Origin: Corallococcus interemptor
Lineage (GTDB): Bacteria; Myxococcota; Myxococcia; Myxococcales; Myxococcaceae
Assembly: GCF_003668875.1 (NCBI RefSeq)
Contig: NZ_RAWM01000056.1
Location: 1-50,248 of the forward strand
Direction: 5' to 3'
Length of the DNA stretch: 50,248 nucleotides
The position numbers and the translations under genes are program-made. This document shows positions 10,701 to 15,620 of this stretch, piece by piece. Each line of letters starts with the position of its first letter. Within the stretch, counting starts at the first letter, position 1. Under the pieces are notes generated by a model. The model saw only the letters and a program-made list of their open reading frames with translations, was not told the DNA's origin and ran no database searches.

Positions 10701-10925
10701 GATATTACATTCAAAAACAGGCTCACGGGCGAGGTTTACAATGAAAACGTGGGAAGGCAGACGTCGACAGGGTTGCCAATGCCACGTGAGCAGGATGCGT
10801 TGGATGATATGGAGGGGACGACGGGGGTGAGGCCGGCCTTTACGCCGTATCGTCCGGATGCATCGAAAGCCGGAAAGCCTCATGGCTCGACCGAAGCGTC
10901 GGAGGCTTCCAAGAAGAAAGAATAA
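1701..10925 (+). CDS. Exported Rhs/YD-repeat polymorphic toxin with C-terminal nuclease-like domain
   Basis: A giant protein of about 3,074 residues. I chose ATG 1701 because it starts a clean Sec signal peptide ending ARA at residue 26; an in-frame GTG at 1677 would add 8 residues. After a helical, charged region (about 55-160) come invasin-like Ig domains (about 205-330, with GQPLAQPVAVRV and GDPVSGAVVTF). A DUF6531-like entry module follows near 855 (ETPSRGLGLSWQRAY), then dozens of YD repeats (YDALGRL, YDARGNL types). The Rhs core (about 2716-2780) has YTGHQYDVETGLTYARARYY and GRFISRD and ends at DTNG (D about 2774), equivalent to the DPxG processing site. The last 300 residues are the variable tip. 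Its end (about 2950-3055) has GPHNQTI, GGGELTEV, RRMDITF and YNENVGRQ, which resembles REase-fold toxins. There is no PAAR or T6SS N-terminus, so export is probably Sec-dependent. Downstream immunity-type genes support a toxin role. Confidence 0.93.
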   Translation: MRGRLMQAGRWVVVVLVLLGAWGARAEGWRSRVPSWEKTPLQEDFGPSKRSCEVIPIDQTQSFEAARLAWEAKRDAPQEQLAQSLGKARAELGDSPAWWKRFWHSPAASDAEKASLERSKDELLRAKQLLKKVKLEDEAGQARRQRLLLAIERQVELLETLRDGVFSRAWEMALGRFPQEGMAQLQESLSRLDVDVVVEDVTQVANIEKVVMTDLQEGVVGQPLAQPVAVRVTTVNGDPVSGAVVTFKRALGSQPGFLPVGGAGQAQAQLQATTDENGLAAVQVVPDTNIARFSFLRVGPHFPQRLGYNAVTAETSNGTQTFVLAAPFVEVGLPDAPSQIQPQGSVPSQTEAGLQMIAPFAAKVLDRYGNALANQQVTWTQSPSTGRFYHYADITAPQVLDPSSPMQMQTLQQWSDMDGWLDAGYIPGTTAGYYLVTATVGTLSRQFGVSAIVPSARYTFRMTHNGDFNGVYLTSSPEVTVAQILHWPLGAPGWVPVRGDEEGLEDVAVGIWTKAQDGTELAVTMAAPVSVGPEPLDDQVSVAFRPRYLVAEGWQQLWFEGRAYERNTNGQLVKVCCNRPLYGWQYSTIPTLKALRQVQGGALVQAGGQASTSDSGLGSRVVNSSSDKLYVRLTIQPNIEGDGVLVLAPSVVRDADGDLEVPVSTTAQQILPLADGTQGGHVRFELYAKDYSATSTVKVLQATEEVEVLPPEPGLLLAGLPLRARWVLPVWDFVSALKVTPGEPPPDDAQAPIAYGAPLGLKVFGNGRLEVRRGQTEIASAQVLANATGITQVSWLGGVAIALGQGGLAVMEMPPGAVGPETVRITLIPDNPNQASLNQEVTLTTTVGTVGRLPVGHTFVKGVSVVDGHLVKQAVDVETPSRGLGLSWQRAYASGGSDEGVLGLGWTHAYEGAVQPLLGGGFRYAVTSGEGGGQVFTCTGEGTECVAQRGYHGTLRVEGMGAAREFIFRAKDGTEYRHGRLDSASFPAKYRLTSVVAPTGHRVLMRYGDTSIDGALTRVFDEASGRLLELGHVREAGLLRLRTVALHHASSVDATSTTFLDVCIQYTYDTQQRLASVSRYDGACGNGAPLRTESYAYEDGVLEAGRTRLSRYTGPDGEVTRYTYYGAAESMPGEDDFLLLMGKDERVKQVVEVMETAPLREAITSFTYSIAPETRTVLGQSLTTYRTSVKGPRAEVPETHYWMMATGAVVETEKPLSAGVVARTRALWDSVHRVREAEMDARGRVTHLAYDARGNLVERRIEGAALPSMGPVAATLPVLDAQGQPVAEVVEKWGYEAGFNAQVCHVDAEGYATVSRVDSSGDAPEDVLPVGTGRLLETRRYVNRVPRAVLASAATCEEAMASLQESPQDVVLSWRYCGVEGAACPPLAVTGDWVESVGADGHREKATAYDAYGQPRTKTIQVNRTATVTVQTLHDARGRLEDEQDGLGRHRIQEWDGLDRVKREEWVNPHGEGRVRTALYYPGGQLHYETLGGDFIREHWLDAAGRRSRTVESGGGLTASLETRYGYDDAGNRTTVIDRRGVLTTTVYDFADRPVDVRVSVADASRFVAQGGHSGDVSRTCTLSHVTYDAAGNKVAEEDLSGFDTHYRLDSLYRVVEEQSPEVRGADLDAPALRYTQTSAYDLTGHRVRQVDGNAHAQTVEYDLLGRATVQTDAAGRVERRVYDGRGNVTEVRREAGGVQQRKQTTAYDGLSRVLSVTERVATEAGETVYTTQTVHDDVAHVDWTLDARGFVQARHLDGLGRVFKGGQDAANGPLPRQPDDPRVGPALNLIHTVEYDRYGHEFARVDALGRRTETVHDALGRLVEVHRPMGVSESQKHDGEGHVIRSTDGRGVERSFTYDALGRLRSETLVESLSQEGQALTVSERTYVDAPDTEALTREQVRDARGHLTVTYRDGLRRVVRHKDAAGYASDTWFDALYKRAEKNAKGHLTRFTYDAVGRVLSQSEAASVSSPAAYSQSWQYTDATRERTHWDRRQVPTVHREDGLGRKVYASRGQGPDVAQESWAYNAGGQAVLAVDANGYATTRLYDGAARLVEETRGAGTPEAATTAFQYDAAGQLTQQKGPRATGVPFDVLYTYDDLGRRVREEDALGQVTAWAHDAAGNRVCMKQPLGAPALGHGEAAGLTLADVEAQVCTGTYVTWYAHDEQGKLLSVTDAAGGLTSYVYDAARNLVAKQDANGNLTTYEYDVRNLRTAEHQHLDAHARLSADQRSQVPLFEAGATPSGSVGTLTWRHTYDANGNPDSMTDPKGQVTVHGYGLLDRLAARTYSQHVQPRELPSVDAEGFAYDGNGNLERATLLKQTPGGVVEEATTYTYDVLDRVKTRLREQDAKQLSFGYDAMGHRTSVTDSDGVATGYEYDALGRLKQATLPVGVVEYRYWPDSLLKGVVWPNGVSEGRCYDAAGRLVEQVTARGTVSDTCQASGPVVSQFVYTYDANGNRLTQVETRTSPSTQALGVSGTTRYGYDVLNRLTGVAAPDFQNTLYRLDAVGNRTGERQARVRWTRGLGPDAYVSVEPKALTRDVTATFNRVDWLTGFEDARGAKLKAVLRYDLVGNLEEKATQAGTRTFAWDIRNTLTAVYDNGQEVGRYDYDGNLQRTQRHTATEDVAYVLDDGFILQELDGAQASHPSKRRYHYGGGPLAVSEAASAATNFLGTDALGSVTDALSTTGDVTVARQYDAWGTPRSGSAPTASEFKLGYTGHQYDVETGLTYARARYYDSELGRFISRDSYEGQLNDAPSLHRYAYAHGNPLRFIDTNGFSADPIVNPFPTNTCDSHLLQCQGAMSRAAEGVGKAIKTKPPVGPQPPAGWDRLLILLGLKTLSDQQSMEAMADFQGREHQEPAEYYTADRLAALRAKALERREREIIEAPGAPSVVPVLAPSTQSENAPLKAPEVNGAPAFAPAAEGAPAMKEPAGTDGVGQMEAAKRGPKPWPYGPHNQTIQRRIDELKKDLGPDWEHVGGGELTEVSYDTPGGEKSFRRMDITFKNRLTGEVYNENVGRQTSTGLPMPREQDALDDMEGTTGVRPAFTPYRPDASKAGKPHGSTEASEASKKKE

Positions 10926-10970
10926 GATAGGATAGATGGATTCGGGGGCTGGGACCGGGACGAGGACGTG

Positions 10971-11525
10971 ATGGCGGATTTGAGAGTTTTCTGTGACGAG
11001 TCGGAGTTGGTTCGGTGGGTCAGGGAAATATGCGTGAAGTTTTCACTTTCGTGCGTGGTGTTCCGACGGGGGGCGGAATCGCCGGACATTGTTGGCTTGC
11101 TGAATGATTCTGTCGATTGGGGGGACGTATTTCAGGCGTTTCTTGGTACTGACGTCCCCGGACGCATTGTGGGCGTTCGTGGGGTGGGCGATGTCCGGCA
11201 GCGCGAGTGGGGATGGATCAATGTTCGACCAGGAGGGCTTCGTGTTTTGGATGCCAAGCGACGGCTCGTCATCAGTGAGTTGCATGGTGAGGATAGGGTA
11301 GGCTCGGTCGAAAAGCCTGGAAGGTGGGTGCGTTGGCTTGCTGAATCTTTCAAGAATAGCGACTTTGTCCAGCGTGGGGTTGTAGGAAGAAACGAAATGC
11401 TCGGCGCAGAGTCTGTGTATAGGGATGTTTGGTACACGCGATCTGCGGTAGCTTTGCAAGGTGCGGGGGTTGAGTGGCGTCAGTCTGATCCGAAGTCGCG
11501 TGTTGTGTATCGGCCTTTGGAGTGA
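10971..11525 (+). CDS. Hypothetical protein, probable cognate immunity protein of the Rhs toxin
   Basis: 184 residues. ATG 10971 is chosen over the adjacent GTG 10968 because a GAGG box sits 5-8 nt upstream. It begins only 45 bp after the Rhs stop, the usual place for the cognate immunity gene. The protein is soluble with no signal peptide. It starts with a beta/alpha segment (LRVFCDESELVRWVREI), has a central Gly/Arg-rich strand region (WGWINVRPGGLRVLD) and ends with GVEWRQSDPKSRVVYRPLE. I do not recognise a named family. Function is inferred from position only: it should bind the C-terminal tip domain of the toxin in the cytoplasm. Confidence 0.8.
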   Translation: MADLRVFCDESELVRWVREICVKFSLSCVVFRRGAESPDIVGLLNDSVDWGDVFQAFLGTDVPGRIVGVRGVGDVRQREWGWINVRPGGLRVLDAKRRLVISELHGEDRVGSVEKPGRWVRWLAESFKNSDFVQRGVVGRNEMLGAESVYRDVWYTRSAVALQGAGVEWRQSDPKSRVVYRPLE

Positions 11526-11615
11526 TTAGGGGCTGTGTTGAGAGGTGTCGTCTTTTCGTTCGGTTTACGGGTGCTGATGTGTTGTCGAGGGACGCGCCGC
11601 AGTCTCTGGGGCTAA
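11526..11615 (+). pseudogene. Frameshifted relic of an immunity-gene 3' end (like 14314-14604)
   Basis: This stretch ends RRSLWG-stop (11595-11615; TAA 11613-11615), the same last residues as the intact gene at 14314-14604. Just upstream, another frame gives GADVLS, aligning with GREVLS of the intact copy. The two are separated by a small indel, and the intervening FEEL is lost. The nucleotide match is strongest over 11594-11615, where CGCCGCAGTCTCTGGGGCTAA differs from the intact copy by two bases. It is therefore a degenerate tail of a related cassette. The 5' limit is uncertain. Confidence 0.55.
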
Positions 11616-11632
11616 GAGGTTGGGGTGGCGCA

Positions 11633-11803
11633 ATGGGCAGGTATAATAAATTCGTGGGACTGGTTGAATGCAGTGCCTGTAGGTGCCTGAGGGAGGTTGG
11701 TTTCCAGGTGGATATTGGTGTCCTGGAGCACAGGCGATTCGACATGGGTGACGTTGTCTGGGGCCTTGCACCCACGATGCGGCGGACGCAGGAGAGGCCG
11801 TAA
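11633..11803 (+). CDS. Small CxxC protein, probably truncated zinc-ribbon immunity-type gene
   Basis: 56 residues from ATG 11633, with GGGTGG upstream. The N-terminus reads MGRYNKFVG, then ECSACRCLREVGFQ, then DIGVLEHRRFDMGDVVWG. This has the look of a small zinc-ribbon protein in which a CxxC knuckle is followed by a beta-hairpin and a second CxxC. Here the second Cys pair is absent: after VVWG the sequence changes to LAPTMRRTQERP and stops. I interpret it as a gene truncated by recombination within the immunity array. A functional 56-residue protein cannot be excluded. Confidence 0.45.
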   Translation: MGRYNKFVGLVECSACRCLREVGFQVDIGVLEHRRFDMGDVVWGLAPTMRRTQERP

Positions 11804-11825
11804 AGGCGGAAGGCGGGGCTTGAAG

Positions 11826-12449
11826 ATGGGTGTGCCCGAGGTGTTGGATTCGCTGCTTCAACGGGCATTTGAATCAGTGCGAGCGGACCCCGTGCACGAT
11901 CTCGCATTGGGCATGCGGCGGGAACTCTGGAGGTCGCTAGGGCCTGGGCTGGGGTTTGGGCCAGGGTATGCCCGGCGTGTGGCGCTTGCGCTCGCGACCG
12001 CACGGCATGTGCTGCCACTTTGGGAACTGACGTACCCGGAGAACCGCACGACGCACACGGTGCTGGACTCGGCGGAAGCGATGCGAGTGGGGAGTCTCGA
12101 CAAGGGCGAAGCCCGTGCCATCTGGCAGCAAGCTTGGGACCACATGGTGGAGCTGTCGTTCTCGGATGAGGGCTCGCGGGGAGTAGCGGCGGGACTCTCG
12201 GCGGTGCAGGCCTTGCGCACGTGCATCGACGACGAGGCATTTGTGCTGCTGGGAGTGGATGAGCGCCTGCGCGACGACCAGGTCGATGCGGAAGACATGG
12301 ATGCGTCCATGTTCGCTGCGGCTGCCTACGCGGGTGGGCCTGCCTGGGATGCATCGTCCGACTCCGCGCGCCGGCTTCAATTCTGGGAGTGGTGGCTGTC
12401 GGAGGCTGTTCCCCTGGCGTATCAACTTGTGGTTCGTGTGGGATCCTGA
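11826..12449 (+). CDS. Imm5-like immunity protein
   Basis: 207 residues from ATG 11826. The longer frame back to 11697 is rejected because those residues look non-coding. Residues about 35-90 contain RRVALALATARHVLPLWE, then a YPEN...TTHTVLDSAE segment. The rest is all-helical and Ala-rich, ending FWEWWLSEAVPLAY. The order (ALA...AR.VLP.WE, then a short acidic loop, then long Ala-rich helices) matches my recollection of the Imm5 family of polymorphic-toxin immunity proteins. It is soluble and would neutralise a toxin in the cytoplasm. Which toxin is unknown; the adjacent Rhs tip already has a closer candidate at 10971, so this may be an orphan. Confidence 0.75.
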   Translation: MGVPEVLDSLLQRAFESVRADPVHDLALGMRRELWRSLGPGLGFGPGYARRVALALATARHVLPLWELTYPENRTTHTVLDSAEAMRVGSLDKGEARAIWQQAWDHMVELSFSDEGSRGVAAGLSAVQALRTCIDDEAFVLLGVDERLRDDQVDAEDMDASMFAAAAYAGGPAWDASSDSARRLQFWEWWLSEAVPLAYQLVVRVGS

Positions 12450-12490
12450 TTGGGAATCGACCCATCTGGCTGATCGAGAGGAATCACGCG

Positions 12491-12802
12491 GTGGACGCCT
12501 CACTCCAGATTCTGATCTGGATGTTGGAGCGCTATGTCCTCTGGGCGATTGATCGTCTGAGTGCTGAAGACGAATCGAAACGCGAAGCGGTGGGGCCGAA
12601 ACTGCAGGCTCTCTTCCGCGTATTCGAGGTGAAAGATGAGCACCGGTCATGGTCAGGCTTTGCGGGGTGTGCCGGAAGAGTGCCTGCGGGAGTGGTATGC
12701 TGTCTTCGCAGGCTCAAGAGAGGGCTTGAACTTGTCCTCGCCATGCCCGGTCTGTGGCGCACGAACACTTCATCGGTATTATCAGCATGGAAAGAAGGTT
12801 GA
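12491..12802 (+). CDS. Possible small gene or remnant, overlapped by the next gene
   Basis: GTG 12491 follows a GAGAGGA box at 12475-12481 and opens a 103-residue frame. The first 50 or so residues look protein-like (ASLQILIWMLERYVLWAIDR, then an acidic-basic helix and QALFRVFEVKDEH). After 12636 the frame runs out of phase through the next, clearly real gene, and the translation becomes Arg/Cys-rich junk. The coding-like part therefore probably ends near 12640, and this may be the remnant of an immunity gene whose end was replaced. It could instead be part of the preceding gene displaced by a frameshift, since an open frame extends upstream of the GTG. Confidence 0.3.
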   Translation: MDASLQILIWMLERYVLWAIDRLSAEDESKREAVGPKLQALFRVFEVKDEHRSWSGFAGCAGRVPAGVVCCLRRLKRGLELVLAMPGLWRTNTSSVLSAWKEG

Positions 12803-12986
12803 GGTCGTGGCTGATGGAGAGTTGTACGTGTCGCGCGGAGCGAGCTGGGAGTGGTGCAGTACTTGCCGTTCGTACGAACATGCAACAGCACTTGTTCCGG
12901 CGTGGTGGTCAGGTGAGCTGGATGTAGATCTGTCAAAGCTCACGGCTGAGCCCGAAGCGTTGGAGGCAGCGCTTAGTCAAGCGTGA
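12636..12986 (+). CDS. Zinc-ribbon-like CxxC...CxxC protein, probable immunity protein
   Basis: 116 residues from ATG 12636, with GAGGTGAAAG immediately upstream. Two Cys pairs are visible, SPCPVCGARTLHRYY (about residues 36-50) and WEWCSTCRSYEHA (about 72-84), followed by LVPAWW. Together they should form one structural zinc site. The N-terminal 30 residues are helical and the C-terminal 25 acidic. There is no signal peptide, so it is cytoplasmic. I do not know a family name. It lies in the string of short genes behind the Rhs toxin, and immunity is the contextual inference. Confidence 0.75.
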   Translation: MSTGHGQALRGVPEECLREWYAVFAGSREGLNLSSPCPVCGARTLHRYYQHGKKVEVVADGELYVSRGASWEWCSTCRSYEHATALVPAWWSGELDVDLSKLTAEPEALEAALSQA

Positions 12987-13031
12987 GAGGGTGTTGTTGA
13001 GCCTCAGCGCGGTGAGCACCGTGAGGAGATG

Positions 13032-13097
13032 GAGAAGCACGACCCATCGGACCTCAAGGACGCGCAGTAGCGGCTGTTTGAGCCGTTGCTGAAGGGC
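13032..13097 (+). pseudogene. Possible transposase N-terminal relic (IS5-like)
   Basis: Translation of this frame gives EKHDPSDLKDAQ-stop-RLFEPLLKG. It resembles the opening of IS5-family transposases (DLTDAQW.LLEPLLP), with the invariant Trp codon apparently mutated from TGG to TAG at 13068-13070. No further transposase sequence or clear inverted repeats are visible around it. The match is short, so this is suggestive only. The surrounding gap 12987-13215 holds nothing else I can support. Confidence 0.3.
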
Positions 13098-13215
13098 TTC
13101 TGCCGACGGGACGTGCCGTTCGGAAACCGAGCTGCAGATGCCGTTGGCCCCGGCGAGATTCACCAGATTGGTAGTCTGAACAAAGTAGCTGGGGTCCAGT
13201 AGGGAATCGGCAGCC

Positions 13216-13746
13216 ATGAGCACTCAGTTTCGAATCGCAGTTGATGAGCGCGACGAGCAACGGCTCTGTGAGTTTCTGAGGGACCGCTGGCAGGCCATGT
13301 GCGCACCACGGTTTTCAATGAACCCTCAGCTAGAGGCGGTGCCGGTCGGGCAATGTTCGAGTCCCGAGCAGGTCGTGTTTCCGGCAGACCTGCTGGCTCT
13401 TGTCCAGGGGCGCGTTGCTCCCGTGGTCGGGCGGGATGGCGAGTTCCATGTCTATCCCAAGGCTGGTGCGTGTTTGGAGTGGACCCGAGCACAGGCGCGG
13501 GACCGCAATGTGATTCCAGGGCGGTTCTATCTTGATGCGTCGCCCGGTGGGGGCGCGGAGGGAAGGCGCCTGAAGAACATGATGAAGGAGCTCCTGGCGT
13601 TTGTTGAAAAGGAGAGTCCCCTCGTTTCCAAGGACAAGGTCCCCATTTTCGTCGGCCGGAGCCTGTCTGAGCGCGTTTCAAGGGGAGACGCTCAAGTCCT
13701 GTATGGGGGCGGCTCTCCAGTTTCCTTTGAGTCGGCTGGAGAGTAA
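13216..13746 (+). CDS. Hypothetical protein, probable orphan immunity protein
   Basis: 176 residues from ATG 13216, with AGGGAA about 10 nt upstream. Soluble, mixed alpha/beta. It opens QFRIAVDERDEQRLCEFLRD, has a mid-section YPKAGACLEWTRA and IPGRFYLDASPGGG, and ends with a helix (LLAFVEKESPLVSKDK) and a strand (VPIFVGRSL). I do not recognise the family. Its size, lack of signal peptide and place in the array behind the Rhs gene are those of an immunity protein. It is not obviously related to its neighbours. Confidence 0.75.
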   Translation: MSTQFRIAVDERDEQRLCEFLRDRWQAMCAPRFSMNPQLEAVPVGQCSSPEQVVFPADLLALVQGRVAPVVGRDGEFHVYPKAGACLEWTRAQARDRNVIPGRFYLDASPGGGAEGRRLKNMMKELLAFVEKESPLVSKDKVPIFVGRSLSERVSRGDAQVLYGGGSPVSFESAGE

Positions 13747-14010
13747 GCCGTCGGCAAGAGTCGCTTCCGTGTCAAGGACAAGGGACATGGACCGCGTGAG
13801 GGCCGGCCAAGCGGAGATCGCCCCAGTGCCTGACGCGCCTCGGCCGCAGAGGGCTTCCTGCGCCGGGCGGGTGGCGGATTGCGGTCGCTGTCGCCTTCAG
13901 TTGGAAGTGATGACAGTGCTGCGGCGCTCGTGCATCCGGTGGACCACCTCGTAGAGGCCCGTCGGTTCGTTCTACCTCATCGTCATCAGAGACGACGGCC
14001 GGAGTGCCAA
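13747..14010 (+). other. 264-bp gap with possible coding relics
   Basis: No supportable gene. Near the end, 13956-14013 reads RPVGSFYLIVIRDDGRSAK-stop between two stop codons. It looks like the tail of a protein and its stop overlaps the next gene's ATG region. The frame upstream is closed by a TAG, so this may be a remnant of a deleted cassette. The rest shows no recognisable coding signal. Confidence 0.3.
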
Positions 14011-14313
14011 ATGAACGCTGACCCGCTGGCGATGGAGTGGGGGCCCGCTACCGTTGAGCTTTACAGCCCGGAGCGCGGGCTTGCCGTGCACGTCTTCAAT
14101 CATGACCTCACGAGCGAGGAGTCCGTGCGTAAGAGCATCCGCTTTGCAATCGGACGGGTCCGGTGGCTCAGGCTCCAATTGCCCGAGGACACGAGGCATG
14201 CCGTCAGGTTCGATGACCGAGGGCAGGTGCTGGCGAGTGCTGCCCGCGAGAGCATTAAATCCGCTCTCGCGCCTTACGTGGTGGGCGTCACCTTTGCGTC
14301 GGAGAGGTCGTAG
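14011..14313 (+). CDS. Hypothetical small protein, first of a coupled pair in the immunity array
   Basis: 100 residues from ATG 14011, with GGAG at 14001-14004. The longer frame back to 13879 is rejected because those residues look random and the ribosome site fits 14011. It opens with strands (PATVELYSPERGLAVHVFNH), then a helix (SEESVRKSIRFAIGRV), then strands and a helix, ending PYVVGVTFASERS. Its stop abuts the GTG of the next gene, so the two are translationally coupled and may act together. No family recognised; immunity role inferred from context. Confidence 0.7.
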   Translation: MNADPLAMEWGPATVELYSPERGLAVHVFNHDLTSEESVRKSIRFAIGRVRWLRLQLPEDTRHAVRFDDRGQVLASAARESIKSALAPYVVGVTFASERS

Positions 14314-14604
14314 GTGGCTTTCAATCTCATTGCTGAGGCCAAGATACAGGCCGAGTGGCAGGAGCTTCACTCCGAACTCGCAAGCGCAAGAAGGCTTGTT
14401 GAGTTGTTCCCGGTTCCCGCCGAGACGGGCCAGAGCGACGCCATTGGGATCTCTGTGCCTCTTCGTGCTGCTTCTGAGGACGTATGGGCAGAGTTGGTCG
14501 TGATACTCGGCGTGCTGAATCGAAGAGGGATGCGCGTTTACGACCTGCAGGCGGGGCGCGAGGTTCTTTCGTTCGAGGAACTACGCCGCAGTCTGTGGGG
14601 CTGA
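14314..14604 (+). CDS. Hypothetical small protein, second of the coupled pair (immunity-type)
   Basis: 96 residues starting at GTG 14314, directly after the previous stop; GGAGAGG within the end of the upstream gene serves as ribosome site. The fold looks alpha/beta. A long first helix (AEAKIQAEWQELHSELASA) is followed by a strand (DAIGISVPL), a helix, and MRVYDLQAGREVLSFEELRR at the C-terminus. The last residues RRSLWG recur in the relic at 11595-11615, showing that a second related copy once lay in the array. Immunity function is inferred from context. Confidence 0.75.
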   Translation: MAFNLIAEAKIQAEWQELHSELASARRLVELFPVPAETGQSDAIGISVPLRAASEDVWAELVVILGVLNRRGMRVYDLQAGREVLSFEELRRSLWG

Positions 14605-14720
14605 GAGCTTGGCCCGTTGCCTCGTGAGCCGAGAAGACCGAGCGCTGCTTGAGGCTGAGCGCGGTAAGTAGCCCAGCCATGGGCTGGACGCAAAACGACG
14701 GATGCGACTTGGGAGCTGTC

Positions 14721-15032
14721 ATGGGGTTTTCTGTTGCTCACCTCAATGGCGAGTTTGAGAAGGATCCTTCCCCCGATACCTTCTTTGAACTGTGGCGCGA
14801 ACTAGAGGATGCCGATGGCGAGCATCAGACGGTGCCCGTGAAACATGAGACGGAATGGTGCCTCAGTGCGTATCCGTCCGGACGATTGGTGTGGGAGAAC
14901 ATCGAGGAGGATCTTGTTCCTCGACACATGAGGGGAGTTTCGCGCGAGACGGTCGTGTCTCTCTGGAGGGCATTGTCCGAGGGAAATATCGCGCTCGTTG
15001 ACCAGCAGGCTTGGGTCGCAGGTTACGGCTAA
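14721..15032 (+). CDS. Hypothetical protein, probable immunity protein (last of array)
   Basis: 103 residues from ATG 14721, with GGGAG 5 nt upstream. The in-frame extension to 14649 is rejected. It has an N-terminal helix (PDTFFELWRELEDADGEHQ), a central strand pair with a conserved-looking HETEWCLSAYPSGRLVWEN, then PRHMRGVSRETVVSLWRALS and a final strand-like tail. The compact layout resembles small proteins commonly found beside Rhs and other polymorphic toxins, but I cannot name the family. It is the last gene of the plus-strand array; the next gene is convergent. Confidence 0.75.
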   Translation: MGFSVAHLNGEFEKDPSPDTFFELWRELEDADGEHQTVPVKHETEWCLSAYPSGRLVWENIEEDLVPRHMRGVSRETVVSLWRALSEGNIALVDQQAWVAGYG

Positions 15033-15059
15033 TAGAGTCTGAAGTTCAAAGACTCCGCG

Positions 15060-15620
15060 TCAGCGCGATGGCGGGTACTTCTGCAGCTTCCGCTGGAGCG
15101 ACCTTCGGTGGATGCCCAGCTTGCGCGCGGCTTCGGAGATGTTTCCGGCGCTGTCCGCGAGCACTCGATGAATGTGTTCCCACTCTGCTCGCGCGAGTGA
15201 CGGTGCCTGGAGCGTCTCCGGTGCCGCGACGTTGGGGGCTTCTTCCGCCCTCGCGAACGCCGCCAGGATGTCGTCCGCGTCCGCGGGCTTTGGCAGGTAG
15301 TTCACCGCTCCCAGCCGGATGGCATCCACGGTCGTGCTGATGCTTCCGTAGCCCGTCAGCACGATGACTCGCGTGGACGCGTCCACCGCCAGCAAGTCCC
15401 TCACCAGCTCCAGGCCGCTGTGGCCCGGCATGCGCAGGTCCACCACCGCGTACTCCGGTGACTCGCGCCTTGCCGCTGCCATGGCTTCATCGTGGTTGCC
15501 CGCCGTCGTTACATCCCAGCCTCGCTCGCGGAAGGCTCGCGCCAATCGCTCACGCAGCGTGCTGTCGTCGTCCACCAGCAGCAGGCTGGGACGTTGATCC
15601 ACTGGAGCCGTGTTGCTCAT
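15060..15620 (-). CDS. regA: RegA/PrrA/ActR-like redox response regulator
   Basis: 186 residues. The receiver occupies about residues 11-125 with acidic pocket D17-D19, phospho-acceptor D61 (YAVVDLRMPGHSG), a Thr in VIVLTGYG and Lys in YLPKP. A short linker leads to a compact Fis-type helix-turn-helix at about 145-183 (DSAGNISEAARKLGIHRRSL), the diagnostic RegA/ActR/PrrA architecture. In proteobacteria this regulator controls respiratory, photosynthetic and other redox-linked genes. Its ATG overlaps the stop of the kinase gene by 4 nt. It should be phosphorylated by that RegB-like partner. Confidence 0.92.
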   Translation of the reverse strand: MSNTAPVDQRPSLLLVDDDSTLRERLARAFRERGWDVTTAGNHDEAMAAARRESPEYAVVDLRMPGHSGLELVRDLLAVDASTRVIVLTGYGSISTTVDAIRLGAVNYLPKPADADDILAAFARAEEAPNVAAPETLQAPSLARAEWEHIHRVLADSAGNISEAARKLGIHRRSLQRKLQKYPPSR

